Assembly (NCBI RefSeq): GCF_046115515.1
Contig: NZ_CP175953.1
Length of the DNA stretch: 64,000 bases
Strand: one strand, 5' to 3'
Origin: Gracilimonas sp017641085
GTDB taxonomy: Bacteria > Bacteroidota > Rhodothermia > Balneolales > Balneolaceae
Part shown: one piece after another, positions 28,201-37,331 of the stretch
Numbering within the stretch: the stretch's first letter is position 1
Layout of the letters: each line of letters starts with the position of its first letter
The notes under the pieces: model-generated
What the model saw: only the letters and a program-made list of their open reading frames with translations
Told to the model about the DNA's origin: nothing
The model's database searches: none
Made by a program: the position numbers and the translations under genes

Positions 28201-30986
28201 ATCAAATCCCGCAAGATGAGGAGCCTCCCGAAATTCAATCGTTGTTAGTTGTAAATGACAGCACGCTTCAGCTTATTTTTAACGAACGGGTGCAGCCGGT
28301 GCCGGCCACCAATCCCGAAAATTACGATTTCTCCGCCGTTTCAAATACTACCGGTAATTTAGTCAGCCCTGATTCATTTAACTACCTTGCACCTGACACG
28401 GTAATAATTTCTTTCCCGGCTAAAATCCCCAGAGCAGAAACCGGAACTGCCTATCAGCTCAGGGTTGGCAGTCAAATGGACGTGTTTGGAAATACCTCCG
28501 AGGATTTGGTAGCTGAATTTTTCCTTATCGATCTGGCCGAAGCCGGAAGGGATGATGTAGTTATAAACGAGTTTATGTATGAACCGGAAGAAAATTACAC
28601 CGAGTTTATTGAACTGTATAATCCAACCAACAAAAACTACGACCTGCGTAACTGGACGGTGAATGACAATACGGGAAATCGCAGGGAAATTACCGCTTCC
28701 GGCCTTGAACTCACCCTTAACTCCTACCTCATTCTTGCCCCGGACAGTTCCTTTCTCGAACTTTTCCCGAACCGGCCAACTATCATTCTCGGCAGCCGGT
28801 TTCCTTCATTGAATAATAGCACCGATGCCATTGTAATCCGCAACGCTGCCGGAGAATTGATCGACTCTTTAACCTATACATCCGACTGGGGTGGAGAAGG
28901 AGTTTCGTTGGAGCGCAGAAGTCCCGATTTCCCGTCGATTTATAAAGAAAACTGGGGCGACTCTCCTTCCGAAGTAAAAGCCACCCCCGGGTTCGCTAAC
29001 GAGATTGAACAGGATACTGAAGCGCCTGTACTTGAAAGTGCGTTTATCGCTTCGGCTGACTCCGTTCGACTGATTTTTAATGAACGGATTGATTCTGCTT
29101 TAGCCACAGATATTTTCAACTATACCATCTCCTCACCTTTATCGATTGCTGAAGTGACAAACTATGGTGGAGACAGGGTGACCTTAGTCCTGAGCACTTC
29201 TTTATCCAGTGGCGACTCGTTCACCATTACCGTTCAGAATCAACGGGATATTTTCGGAAACACCATGACTTCAGCTTCAGCAGATCTTGAGTACACGGTT
29301 TTTTCTCCGGTTACCCGAAGGGATGTCATTATTAATGAAATCCTATACCGCAGGGCGAGTGCAGAATCAGCAGAGTTTATCGAGCTCTACAACCGAACGG
29401 CCAATAATTTCAACCTCACCGGCTGGATTTTTTCTGATGCCACCGGTTCCGCCACTATTCCGGAAGGAACCATTATCAAAAGTAATGAGTATGTGGTGCT
29501 TACCGATTCTGAAGATTTTGCCACAGGCAGCGCCCTTGCCAAAGCTAAAGCAGATGGAAATGTGGTTTATCTTTCAGGATTTCCTTCCCTGAATGATGAT
29601 GAAGATGCCATAGTCATCAAAGACGAAAACGGGATGATTGTTGACAGTTTGTTTTACAAGGAGACCTGGGGAGGAAATGAACCCGGTGTTTCACTGGAAC
29701 GAAAAGATCCTGAATCGGCATCGAACGATGCCGGCAACTGGGCTTCCAGCACTTCTGAATCAGGCAGCAGCGCCGGTGCACAAAGTTCGATCTATCAACC
29801 CGACCAAACCCCACCTGAAATTGTTTTTGCCAGGCTGCAGACTGACGGTAAAATCTATGTGGCTTTTTCAGAATTTGTTCGCTCCTCCGGTACGGGACCA
29901 ATAACTGTAAATGATGAGCCCGCCACCATCACTGAATACAATGAAGAAAATGCGAATATCCTCATCATCGGGGATGTTGCCTACCCAACCGGAGAGCCTT
30001 TGACCATTTCTTTTGGGCAGGCAACTGATTTCCGGGGGAATGCGTCCGGGGAGCTGTCAATTGAAGTGTCTCAGCCTCTTTCCAAAGGCAACGTGGTGAT
30101 TAACGAAATTCTGTTCGACCCTCTGGCTAATTCAGATGACAACCTCCCCGATCAAACCGAATATGTGGAATTCTACAATCGGGCGGATTACGCCGTTTCT
30201 CTGGAAGGGTTTTTTATTCACGATAAACCGGACGAGAATAACGAGATCCGGTCTGTGCATCCTTTCTCTTCTGAGTTCCGATGGATTCCGGCTAGCGGAA
30301 CCGTTGTGTTTTATGCTGAAGATCAAACCTCGGTTTTCAGTGAAAGTCGGCTGGCCAAATATTTTGAGCTGGAAGATGAAAGTGAATCGTTCTTTATCCG
30401 GGCCGACCGGTCGAATTTAAGCCTGGCTTCTTCTGGGGATGCCATTTACCTGGCAGATAGTACCGGAGCGGTCATCGACTCGGTGTTTTATAATGAAAGC
30501 TGGCACAACCCGAATCTATATGACGTTGACGGTGTGGCCCTGGAACGTATTGATCCTGACGGACCAAGTAATGATGCAACCAACTGGAGCTCCAGCACCG
30601 CTGTAAGTGGCGGAACACCGGGGCGACAGAACTCCATCTTTCAGCAAGCCGGAGCCGGCCCGGATAATACCGGTATCACCTTCTCCCCAAATCCCTTTTC
30701 TCCGGATGATGATGGCTTCGAGGATAACCTCTTCATTAACTATAAACTGGAAGAACCGGACTACCTGTTACGCGTCCGCATTTTTGATCGTTATGGGCGG
30801 GAAGTCCGCAAGCTGGCCGATGGCAAGCAAGCAGGCTTCGAAGGCTCCCTGATTTGGGATGGGTTAAAAGACAACGGCTCCAAAAACCGGGTGGGTATAT
30901 ACATTGTACTCTTTGAAGCCTACAATAGTGCTGAAGGAAAGAATAAGACGTTTAAGAAGACGGTGGTGTTAGCAAAAAAATTCTAA
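25227..30986 (+). CDS. secreted lamin-tail-domain repeat protein
   Basis: About 1919 residues from the ATG at 25227, where MRVLFFMILWGLPCIILG forms a good signal peptide; a TTG at 25203 would add 8 residues. A concanavalin-like N-terminal domain is followed by six tandem units of about 255-268 residues. Each has a lamin-tail domain (for example VVINEFMYDPGDGFSEFVEL, then NLQNWTFSDN and RFSSLNNSSDAIV) and an SbsA-type Ig-like segment. Lamin-tail domains start near 26160, 26955, 27750, 28555, 29320 and 30090. The C-terminus (FSPNPFSPDDDGFEDNLF ... IFDRYGREV) is a FlgD/CHU_C-like domain typical of gliding and T9SS cargo. In this family lamin-tail domains are found on cell-surface or extracellular nucleases and adhesins; no catalytic domain is visible here. 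Confidence 0.88.
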   Translation: MRVLFFMILWGLPCIILGQSANFEDDFSDQDISDWSGDTGNFIFTEENENILLQQNVSGAGISYLSIPSTNTIGFWEFFVRLDGFSPSNGNKAEIYLMSDNQDLTSSLNGYKLRGGENGSGDVFRLFRISNGSESAEVLTGTTDISSGGDYRVKVTRNASGNWTLEVAEGYAGVLSVEDTGADNTYTSTSYFGFKNTYSSTRSNLFYYDFKIDIPPVEVTSVSLVSDTEVDIIFSRDIDFSSVQTSDFILNPGELTPQSVSHQSGDTARITFSSAISTGPNSLTISGIDDSANETTLADTTFSFFVYDGYQTGDVIVNEFMKDPPPGTAEYVELRNTSSRFLNLRNWQLGDNNSLSTISFSNFTLLPDSFVVISSDTSALNTYYGEAVYLQASLPAFNNGGDQIRLFDESGGLIDSLEYDDDWGGEDVALERRSSTVSSVYKENWGDSPSADFGTPGFPNQVQPDNKPPFISSLEVEDSQTLLLVISERAEASSAQDLNNYSISQNPEADALTPPIPGISSIQQIAPDSLRILLDTELQEYDGSWTLAVSNLTDIFGNSADRETDFNYYVIFSAEPNQVVINEFMYDPGDGFSEFVELYNHSDSSFNLQNWTFSDNTGDDEVLTTNSFVLPAGKYVVLAPDSLLAVSFPNISLIDMGSRFSSLNNSSDAIVIKNQNGLVIDSLSYEDNWGGEEISLERRTETVTGIYRENWGNSPSENLATPGRENEIPADSSPPQITDVSLTAEDAIRVIYSERISPQAATATDNYDLSAESSFTGAIPGIQSATLFPPDTVLLQFDNVLESDPSGTNYQLDISGQSDVFGNVSSSLSSSFFLIEYAHPDSGEVAISEFMYDPAEGFSEFVELVNRTDSAFNLKQWTFNDNTGNRRRISDTTYTFPPNSYLVLTPDSTLLESYPGIPALVIGSRFSSLNNSTDAIVFRDASGTLLDSLTYTSGWGGDEASVERRSFDFAATFKENWGTSPAEEAATPGVPNQIPQDEEPPEIQSLLVVNDSTLQLIFNERVQPVPATNPENYDFSAVSNTTGNLVSPDSFNYLAPDTVIISFPAKIPRAETGTAYQLRVGSQMDVFGNTSEDLVAEFFLIDLAEAGRDDVVINEFMYEPEENYTEFIELYNPTNKNYDLRNWTVNDNTGNRREITASGLELTLNSYLILAPDSSFLELFPNRPTIILGSRFPSLNNSTDAIVIRNAAGELIDSLTYTSDWGGEGVSLERRSPDFPSIYKENWGDSPSEVKATPGFANEIEQDTEAPVLESAFIASADSVRLIFNERIDSALATDIFNYTISSPLSIAEVTNYGGDRVTLVLSTSLSSGDSFTITVQNQRDIFGNTMTSASADLEYTVFSPVTRRDVIINEILYRRASAESAEFIELYNRTANNFNLTGWIFSDATGSATIPEGTIIKSNEYVVLTDSEDFATGSALAKAKADGNVVYLSGFPSLNDDEDAIVIKDENGMIVDSLFYKETWGGNEPGVSLERKDPESASNDAGNWASSTSESGSSAGAQSSIYQPDQTPPEIVFARLQTDGKIYVAFSEFVRSSGTGPITVNDEPATITEYNEENANILIIGDVAYPTGEPLTISFGQATDFRGNASGELSIEVSQPLSKGNVVINEILFDPLANSDDNLPDQTEYVEFYNRADYAVSLEGFFIHDKPDENNEIRSVHPFSSEFRWIPASGTVVFYAEDQTSVFSESRLAKYFELEDESESFFIRADRSNLSLASSGDAIYLADSTGAVIDSVFYNESWHNPNLYDVDGVALERIDPDGPSNDATNWSSSTAVSGGTPGRQNSIFQQAGAGPDNTGITFSPNPFSPDDDGFEDNLFINYKLEEPDYLLRVRIFDRYGREVRKLADGKQAGFEGSLIWDGLKDNGSKNRVGIYIVLFEAYNSAEGKNKTFKKTVVLAKKF

Positions 30987-31062
30987 ATGATGAATTTTGA
31001 ATGTTAAATTGGGCTTGAGCAAGCTCCATTTAACATTCATCATTTAAAATTCAACATTCACC
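30986..31062. repeat. inverted repeat of the TTCAAAATT word family between convergent genes
   Basis: AAATGATGAATTTTGAATGT plus TAAAT is mirrored by ATTTAACATTCATCATTTAA followed by AATTCAACATTC, around GGGCTTGAGCAAGCTCC. The right arm runs into the last codons of the TonB-dependent receptor. It could act as a two-way terminator. Confidence 0.75.
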
Positions 31063-33116
31063 TTCACCCCGCCAAACCAGTTTCGGGGAGCGGCCGGCTG
31101 GTAGTAGCGTTCACCAAAAGCATTCAGGTCGTTACCCAGGCTGTACTTTTCATCCAGCAGGTTGTCTATCCCCACAAAGAAATCGAAGGTCCAGTTGTCG
31201 ATGAGTTCCTTTCTGAGTCCCACTTTGGTCTGCACCAGGTGATAAGGGTTGGAATACACGGAATTGGCATCATTCAGGGGAATTTCATCGGTGAAGTTAT
31301 AGGACAGGTTCCCGTAGAATCCGGGTTCCGTTCGGGCTGTAATCGTTGACACAACGGTATGAGGAGCAACGCCCGTCAGTTTATTGCCGGAATAATCATT
31401 TCCGTCTTTCACGTAATTCACAAATTCAAAATCGTGGTAGGTGTACGACAGGCTCCAATCAAGTTGCTGGAGAAAGGCCGCCGGATTTCGAATCATTTGC
31501 CAGTTGGCAGCCAGCTCCACCCCATACTGATCGGTGGCCCCGGCATTTCTGAAAATAACGGTCGAATTACGATCCGACTGCTGCTGTACAATGGTTTCTT
31601 CCAGCTTGAAATAGAAAGCTGTAACATCGTAAGTAAAGTGCGCGCTAACAACGGTACCACGGGCCCCAACTTCAAAATTGGTTCCCTGTTCCGCTTCTAA
31701 ATCTAAAGCGATACTGCCTTCATTGGTTCTGAACTCTTCGATGGTTGGGGGTGAAAATCCATAGCTGATACTCCCATGCAGGGAAAGCGCCGGGCTGAAT
31801 TTCTTCAGCAACCCAATTCTTGGGATGATTTCCGGATCAAAAGTTTTGCGCGCAAGCCCGGTTGTATCACCGGGAAGATTCGTAACCAGGCGGTTCAAAC
31901 TGTATTCCAGCCGGTTGTAACTGAGTCCGGCCGTGAGATAAAAGTCAGCGGGCAGGTCCATTTCAGTATTGAAGAACAGCAACGAAGATTCAATCTTAAT
32001 TTCATCGTCAAAGTTTAACGCGCCCACTTTGCTGGTGTCATTTTCAAAATTTCGGGCCGCATAATTAGCCGCCTGAAATTCACCCCCAACCGTAAACCGC
32101 GTTCTCACCTCCCCGATATCCGTGTCAAAGTAAAAGCGGGTTCGTCCACCGCCCGATTTCCGGCTGTCTTTTTTGTAATCCAGATTGAAGGGATTTTCAA
32201 AGGCACTGAAGGTTCCATATACATTAGTCAGATTTGAAATGTCATCGGTGATCTGCACATCATGACTAATGCCCGCTAAAAAAGATTGCTGATCAATACT
32301 CGCATTCGATTCCACGCTCCCCAGAACAAAGGGGTTTCCCGGCCGTGCCTGACTCGGATCATTTTGATATTGCTCCAGCGTCAAACCTCCCGGAATTCCG
32401 TAGTTCAGATCCGAATACAGGAAACTGGTCTTAATGATCTGCCTGTCATTCAGCTGAAACCGTCCGGAAAGCTCAGCCGTCTGCCGGTTGAAAAATGTTT
32501 GATCCCGGTATCCATCGGCATGCTGGTTGGAATAGTTGAACCGAAGGCTTCCTTCATCAAATTGATTTTGGGCATAAGCCGTATAACGCTGCATGCCGTA
32601 TGAACCCAGCATCAAACCTGCTCCCACCTCATTTTGATTCGACTGCCGGCTTTCCAGCAAAAGAGCTCCCCCGTTTCCAGCTCCGTAAATACTACCGGCC
32701 GGACCTTTAATCACTTCCACTTCCTGCATATTAATCACATCCAAAAGATTCAGGAAAGTGCTTCCGGAAGGCTCCGTAAATGGAATACCATTCCAGTAGA
32801 TTTTCACATTCCGGACTCCAAAAGGAGCACGCAGAGAACTTCCGCGTATGGCTACCCGGTAACTTCCCGGGGCGCGCTGTTCAATACGAACGCCGGGCAC
32901 TGTATTCAAACCATACAGCAAAGATCCCTCATCAAATCCACCGATAAGTTCGGGCTTCACATTGGTGATGGCGCCGGGTGTCTCCATCAGGCTTCGGTTC
33001 CCCTCATAACCAACTACCACAATATCTCCGAGATCGGCTTTGAGAGTGTCTATATCCTGAGCAAAAACGGGGTTGATAAGAATTAATGCCAGAAATAATA
33101 TTCTAAGTAATGTCAT
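31044..33116 (-). CDS. TonB-dependent outer-membrane receptor
   Basis: 690 residues from ATG 33116, with signal peptide MTLLRILFLALILINPVFA. The ORF extends to a TTG at 33155, but that would overlap the HepT gene. A plug domain about 25-150 (ETPGAITNVKPELIGG, GVRIEQRAPGSYRVAIRGSS, EVIKGPAGSIYGAGNGGAL) precedes a 22-stranded barrel that ends in an aromatic residue (VNVEF). There is no N-terminal CarboxypepD_reg domain and no SusD gene nearby, so it is more like an iron or vitamin receptor than a SusC protein; the ligand is unknown. It imports its ligand using TonB-ExbBD energy. Confidence 0.93.
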   Translation of the reverse strand: MTLLRILFLALILINPVFAQDIDTLKADLGDIVVVGYEGNRSLMETPGAITNVKPELIGGFDEGSLLYGLNTVPGVRIEQRAPGSYRVAIRGSSLRAPFGVRNVKIYWNGIPFTEPSGSTFLNLLDVINMQEVEVIKGPAGSIYGAGNGGALLLESRQSNQNEVGAGLMLGSYGMQRYTAYAQNQFDEGSLRFNYSNQHADGYRDQTFFNRQTAELSGRFQLNDRQIIKTSFLYSDLNYGIPGGLTLEQYQNDPSQARPGNPFVLGSVESNASIDQQSFLAGISHDVQITDDISNLTNVYGTFSAFENPFNLDYKKDSRKSGGGRTRFYFDTDIGEVRTRFTVGGEFQAANYAARNFENDTSKVGALNFDDEIKIESSLLFFNTEMDLPADFYLTAGLSYNRLEYSLNRLVTNLPGDTTGLARKTFDPEIIPRIGLLKKFSPALSLHGSISYGFSPPTIEEFRTNEGSIALDLEAEQGTNFEVGARGTVVSAHFTYDVTAFYFKLEETIVQQQSDRNSTVIFRNAGATDQYGVELAANWQMIRNPAAFLQQLDWSLSYTYHDFEFVNYVKDGNDYSGNKLTGVAPHTVVSTITARTEPGFYGNLSYNFTDEIPLNDANSVYSNPYHLVQTKVGLRKELIDNWTFDFFVGIDNLLDEKYSLGNDLNAFGERYYQPAAPRNWFGGVKVNVEF

Positions 33117-33132
33117 TAAACAGGTTTTGGGT

Positions 33133-33465
33133 CTAATAATTTCTGGTCTTCTCAAGCAGTTCGGGAACTTTATTCTTTACAAAATCCCATAGTGCCAATT
33201 CGTCAATTACATCATATCCGTGGGATATAATATTCCTGAAATCAATGATTTTTCTATATTCAGGAATTTTCTGTTCCAGATTATCTTCATCAATTCTTGA
33301 CAATCGCGACAAGGCTTCGCCAATGATTTCAAACTCTCTTTCTAAAGCAAGCTGTAGCATCCTGTTGTTTTGAAAATCTTCCAACCTTTTGCCTTCCGTG
33401 AATTCTGTAATTTCTTCACAGGAAAGAACGATATCGATAAGTAGCTTTCTGATACTATGAGGCAT
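33133..33465 (-). CDS. hepT: HepT-family toxin (HEPN ribonuclease)
   Basis: 110 residues from ATG 33465; a TTG at 33489 is less likely. The helical HEPN/DUF86 fold carries the catalytic RX4HXY motif as R77, H82 and Y84 (RNIISHGY). In studied HepT/MntA pairs the toxin is an RNase, and the antitoxin silences it by adding AMP to this tyrosine. The ATG lies inside the end of the antitoxin gene (11-nt overlap), the usual layout. It sits between a TonB receptor gene and murI, with no phage genes nearby. Confidence 0.9.
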   Translation of the reverse strand: MPHSIRKLLIDIVLSCEEITEFTEGKRLEDFQNNRMLQLALEREFEIIGEALSRLSRIDEDNLEQKIPEYRKIIDFRNIISHGYDVIDELALWDFVKNKVPELLEKTRNY

Positions 33466-33757
33466 AAACCAATGATTTCGATCGATCAATTTCTTTATGA
33501 AATACAGGATTTCGAAACTTCTTCATAGTCAGCAAATCCACAGGGCAGTTGTAGATTTCTTCAAGTCTATTTTTCAATCCCATAAACTGATCAAATGCTC
33601 CGGCAAAGTCAGATCTTTTAAATTCAACAAGAAAATCAATATCGCTATTGTCCTCAGACAGCCCTGCTGCAACCGACCCAAATACATAGAGCCTGAGTAC
33701 GCCAAACTTTTCGCAGGCGGATTTGAGCTCATCATTTTGGATTTCTTCGATTTTCAT
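33455..33757 (-). CDS. mntA: MntA-family nucleotidyltransferase antitoxin
   Basis: 100 residues. The minimal nucleotidyltransferase motif GSX10DXD is present as G27-S28, D39 and D41 (VFGSVAAGLSEDNSDIDFLV), with a third likely catalytic acid at D74 (PVDLLT). All active-site residues are intact, so it should transfer AMP to HepT. It is first in the pair and overlaps hepT by 11 nt. Confidence 0.9.
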   Translation of the reverse strand: MKIEEIQNDELKSACEKFGVLRLYVFGSVAAGLSEDNSDIDFLVEFKRSDFAGAFDQFMGLKNRLEEIYNCPVDLLTMKKFRNPVFHKEIDRSKSLVYAS

Positions 33758-33866
33758 TATTTGATAACTACTTTGGTATTTGTTCGGAACAATCTACGAA
33801 TCCTTGTATTAAGATTTAAGAATTGAATACCTTCTGGCAACAAATAATTCACTACCAGGTACTCAT

Positions 33867-34676
33867 TTGCAAGATTTAAAGAACGCACCCATTGGAATTT
33901 TTGACTCAGGTATTGGCGGACTTACCGTAGCCAAGGCCGTGATTGATGCTTTACCCAACGAAGATATCATTTATTTCGGTGATACAGCCCGGGTTCCTTA
34001 TGGTATCAAATCGGAAGAAACCGTGCGTTCCTATGCTCTTGAAATTACCCATTTTTTATTGAAGCGTGGCGTAAAGATGATTCTGATTGCCTGTAATACA
34101 GTTTCGGCCTCGGCCAAGGAAGAGATTATACAGGCTGCCGGCGACATTCCTGTTTTAGACGTAATAACTGCCGGAACTAAAAATGCGGTTTCTCTGCCAA
34201 ATCATGATCATGTTGGGGTGATTGGCACCTTAGCCACCGTTAACTCTCAGGCGTATTCCAAGTCCATTCATGCTTATGACCCAACCATAACGGTAACGCA
34301 ACAAGCTTGCCCTATTTTAGTCCCATTGGCCGAGGAAGGCTGGATTGATAACGATGTGGCCCTGCAGACTTTACATCATTACCTGGATCATTTTGATGAA
34401 AGCGGAATCCAATCTCTTATTTTGGGATGCACACATTACCCGCTGTTTAAGGACATTATTCCTAAGGTTCTGAAGGATGGAAACATTGAAATTATTGACT
34501 CGGCAGAATCCATCGCAGAATCCGCAAAAGCCAAACTGGATGAATTAGGTTTGCTGAATGAATCCGGTGGAGAGTTCCGTTGCTACGTGAGCGATCGCCC
34601 CCAGCGTTTTCATGAACTGGCCGAACGGTTTTTAGGCCGCAGCCTGAACGGTGTTGAAGTTGTAAGTTTGGGGTGA
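33867..34676 (+). CDS. murI: glutamate racemase
   Basis: 269 residues. Interconverts L- and D-glutamate, supplying D-Glu for peptidoglycan. Signature motifs: IGIFDSGIGGLTVAKAV at the N-terminus, catalytic C76 in IACNTVSA and C188 in LGCTHYPL. The start is a TTG at 33867 with AGG 8 nt upstream; no in-frame ATG fits the family N-terminus. It is transcribed alone, divergent from the MntA/HepT pair, and an inverted repeat lies in the convergent spacer downstream. Confidence 0.95.
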   Translation: MQDLKNAPIGIFDSGIGGLTVAKAVIDALPNEDIIYFGDTARVPYGIKSEETVRSYALEITHFLLKRGVKMILIACNTVSASAKEEIIQAAGDIPVLDVITAGTKNAVSLPNHDHVGVIGTLATVNSQAYSKSIHAYDPTITVTQQACPILVPLAEEGWIDNDVALQTLHHYLDHFDESGIQSLILGCTHYPLFKDIIPKVLKDGNIEIIDSAESIAESAKAKLDELGLLNESGGEFRCYVSDRPQRFHELAERFLGRSLNGVEVVSLG

Positions 34677-34749
34677 AAAGCTCTCAGCTTACAGGATTCA
34701 GCTGTCAATTTTCTATCCCCGAAACTGACAGCTGATCATTTATAGCTAA
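34677..34749. repeat. inverted repeat between murI and the OPT gene
   Basis: GATTCAGCTGTCAATTT is mirrored by AAACTGACAGCTGATC around a short loop, in the 73-nt spacer between two convergent genes. Probable two-way terminator. Confidence 0.65.
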
Positions 34750-36798
34750 CTATTCTCCTTTCTTCACGGCCACTTTGTACAGCCAGATCATGAAGCAGAC
34801 AGCCGCTCCCACACCTAACACATCCGTTAACCAGCCAAAACCTTCCGGCATAATGCGCAGGGCGTCCGTGCTTTCGAATAAAGCAAAGGGGATAGCCAGA
34901 ATAATACCAATCAAAGCCTCACCTGTGATCAACCCGGATGAAAACAACAAGCCTTTACGCTCGGCTGTAGTTTCTGCCTCTTCGGGACTTTCCCCATTTT
35001 CAATAGCACGATTTTTGACAAAGCGGGCTGCCGTCCAGGCAATCATTCCTCCTAAAAAAATAGGAACCGATAACTCTACCGGCAGATAAATACCAACCGC
35101 CACGGCCAAAACCGGCGTTCTGAATTCCGTTCCTTTTCGTTTCAGGATCTGATCCAGAATGATAATCGCAACAGCGATCAGACCTCCAATGATAATCATC
35201 CCCCATTCCAGGTTTCGCGCAAACACGCCTTCAGCTACCGACTGCATCAGCGTGGCCTGTGGAGCTGTCAGCATTTCTTCGGGATTCATCCCCTCCCGCG
35301 GGAAAACACCGCCCAGGCCATAGGCATTAAATAAAAGGCTGAGTATAGGTGCAATCACCAAAGCAGCAGCTACCACACCCACAACCTGCATAATCTGCTG
35401 TTTGTAAGGAGTAGCTCCCACCAGCTGTCCGGCTTTTAAATCCTGAAGGTTATCCCCGGCAAGGGCCGCAGCACAGGCAATCATGGCTCCAACAATAATT
35501 GCTGCCGCAGCAGCTGTGGTTGCTTTTTCCATATCAGCGGTGAAGTCAACCTGACTTCCCAAAATCGCCAGCAAACACAGAGACGTAGCAAGCACAGTAG
35601 CTATAGTCACCCCTGAAATCGGGTTATTGGATGAGCCCACCAAACCGGCCATGTACCCGGCGACCGATGAAAACAAAAATCCTGCAAACAGCGAAAACAC
35701 CACTCCGAATGTAATGGCCGTCCAATAAGCTCCCCCGCTCACAGCCAGATGCTCGATATCAATCACGTAGGTAAACACGATAAAAATCGGGATAGATAAC
35801 CCTAAAATTCCCCACACAACAATATTGATTGGAGTATCCAGTTCTGTGCGGGGAATATTACCGCTTCCGTTGTTTTTTAACTCCTTCACTGCTGCCATGG
35901 AAGATTTAATCCCGTCCACCAGTGGCTTGGCCAGAGAAATAAGAGCCCATACACCACCAACAACCATAGCGCCCACACCCAAGTAACGGATTTTCTGACT
36001 CCAAATGGCAAGAGCGGCATCATAGCCTTCAGCAGCGCCCACAATAGCTGAAATTTCTTCCGGGCTTGTAACTGCCATATAAATCGGGATTCCAAACAGC
36101 CAGGAAATCAAACCTCCTGCAAAAATCAGCACCGCAATATTCAGTCCAACGATATAACCCACCGCTAAGAGCGCCACCGATAAATCGGCACCCATCCCAA
36201 AAATAGACTTTCCGGCCTTGACCGAACCACCTACAGATCCTGCAAAAACCTTTAACCCGGTCTGACTAAGCTTAAACAATGCAGCGGCAACACCCGCTTG
36301 AATAATCGTTTTAATTCCGGCTCCGCCTTCGGTTCCTGCCTTCAGAACCTCACCCGTAGCTACCCCTTCCGGAAACTGTAGTTCGCTTTCCACAATTAAA
36401 GCTCGCCGTAATGGAATGGTGAACAGAACCCCCAAAATCCCGCCAAACATCGCGATGGCCGCCGTTTCCATAAATGGAAAATCCAGCCAGTACTTTAGTA
36501 GAATAAGTGCCGGAAGGGTAAAAATAACCCCTGCCGCCAGCGATTCCCCTGCCGATGCTGCCGTTTGCACGATATTGTTTTCGAGGATATTAGACTCTTT
36601 AAACAGCTTCAACACTGCCATCGAAATAACGGCTGCGGGAATGGAAGCGGACACCGTCATTCCTACTTTTAGGCCCAAATAAGCATTGGCGCCGGCCAGG
36701 ATTGCTGATAAAACAAAACCAAGCACAACGGCTTTGACGGTAATTTGGGGAAGGTCGTCTTCGGCAGAAACAAACGGGGTAAATCCTTTCTTACTCAT
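34750..36798 (-). CDS. OPT-family oligopeptide transporter
   Basis: 682 residues with about 14-16 membrane helices. The N-terminus (AVVLGFVLSAILAGANAYLG LKVGMTVSASIPAAV, spanning about 24-60) is the OPT signature region; LQFPEGVATGEVLKAG (about 140) and the LVGATPYKQQIMQVVG segment (about 450) are also typical. OPT proteins carry small peptides or metal chelates with protons. No peptidase or regulator is adjacent. Start ATG at 36798 is unambiguous. Confidence 0.9.
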   Translation of the reverse strand: MSKKGFTPFVSAEDDLPQITVKAVVLGFVLSAILAGANAYLGLKVGMTVSASIPAAVISMAVLKLFKESNILENNIVQTAASAGESLAAGVIFTLPALILLKYWLDFPFMETAAIAMFGGILGVLFTIPLRRALIVESELQFPEGVATGEVLKAGTEGGAGIKTIIQAGVAAALFKLSQTGLKVFAGSVGGSVKAGKSIFGMGADLSVALLAVGYIVGLNIAVLIFAGGLISWLFGIPIYMAVTSPEEISAIVGAAEGYDAALAIWSQKIRYLGVGAMVVGGVWALISLAKPLVDGIKSSMAAVKELKNNGSGNIPRTELDTPINIVVWGILGLSIPIFIVFTYVIDIEHLAVSGGAYWTAITFGVVFSLFAGFLFSSVAGYMAGLVGSSNNPISGVTIATVLATSLCLLAILGSQVDFTADMEKATTAAAAAIIVGAMIACAAALAGDNLQDLKAGQLVGATPYKQQIMQVVGVVAAALVIAPILSLLFNAYGLGGVFPREGMNPEEMLTAPQATLMQSVAEGVFARNLEWGMIIIGGLIAVAIIILDQILKRKGTEFRTPVLAVAVGIYLPVELSVPIFLGGMIAWTAARFVKNRAIENGESPEEAETTAERKGLLFSSGLITGEALIGIILAIPFALFESTDALRIMPEGFGWLTDVLGVGAAVCFMIWLYKVAVKKGE

Positions 36799-36883
36799 AG
36801 GTTCGATTTAGGCTAAAAATTGGGTTTGCCGTAAATAACGATTTTTCACCTTCTATGCATAATGTTTGATGCGAGTGAGTTGA

Positions 36884-36951
36884 TAGGTGTTAGGTGCAAG
36901 GTTTTAGGATTTAGTGTTTTCATTAAAAAACAACTAAAACCTAACACCTAA
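36884..36951. repeat. ACCTAACACC-family inverted repeat, copy A1
   Basis: TAGGTGTTAG...GTTTTAGGATTTAGT on the left is mirrored by AACTAAAACCTAACACCTA on the right. It shares its arms with copies at 37340-37388 and 59643-59703. It lies in a divergent spacer, so it cannot be only a terminator. Confidence 0.8.
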
Positions 36952-37081
36952 AATTTTCTTAATACGCACAAACTTATTTTACTCCCACGAATGTATTATC
37001 GGAGGTTTCGTTAGCCTCTTACCCAAATCTGCGTTATTTTCAGGTGAACGTTTACTTTGAAATAAAATCATTAGTTCATTT

Positions 37082-37324
37082 ATGAAAACTATTGCCCAGC
37101 TTACGTACATCCCATTATCTGAAGATGATCCCCGAGAAAAAGTACAGGAATTGCTGGAGCACCTGGCTCAATATGATGTAGAAATAGAGGTTGGCTATTT
37201 ATCTACAACCATTATCGGAGCTCCCAAAACGGTTTTTGAAGTAATCGAAGATCTTTACGACACCATGTCTCTGGAAAGCGAGAAGTTTCGTTTTCACGTA
37301 GAGCTGCTAAGTCCGGAGAAGTAG
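37082..37324 (+). CDS. small thiamine-binding-like protein (COG0011/MTH1187 family)
   Basis: 80 residues. The start IAQLTYIPLS, the central VGYLSTTIIGAPKTVFEVI and the length resemble the MTH1187/YqgV group of ferredoxin-fold proteins, some of which bind thiamine or its pyrimidine. The resemblance is by eye only. There is no thiamine gene or TPP riboswitch next to it. It is flanked by two copies of the ACCTAACACC inverted repeat (A1 upstream, A2 downstream). Confidence 0.7.
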   Translation: MKTIAQLTYIPLSEDDPREKVQELLEHLAQYDVEIEVGYLSTTIIGAPKTVFEVIEDLYDTMSLESEKFRFHVELLSPEK

Positions 37325-37331
37325 GTAGTTT

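Noticed and set aside
33116..33155. TTG start at 33155 for the TonB receptor
   Set aside because: It would overlap hepT and put extra charged residues before the signal peptide; ATG 33116 gives a standard signal peptide.
37025..37081. TPP riboswitch before the COG0011-like gene
   Set aside because: No conserved TPP riboswitch core such as CTGAGA was found in the spacer.
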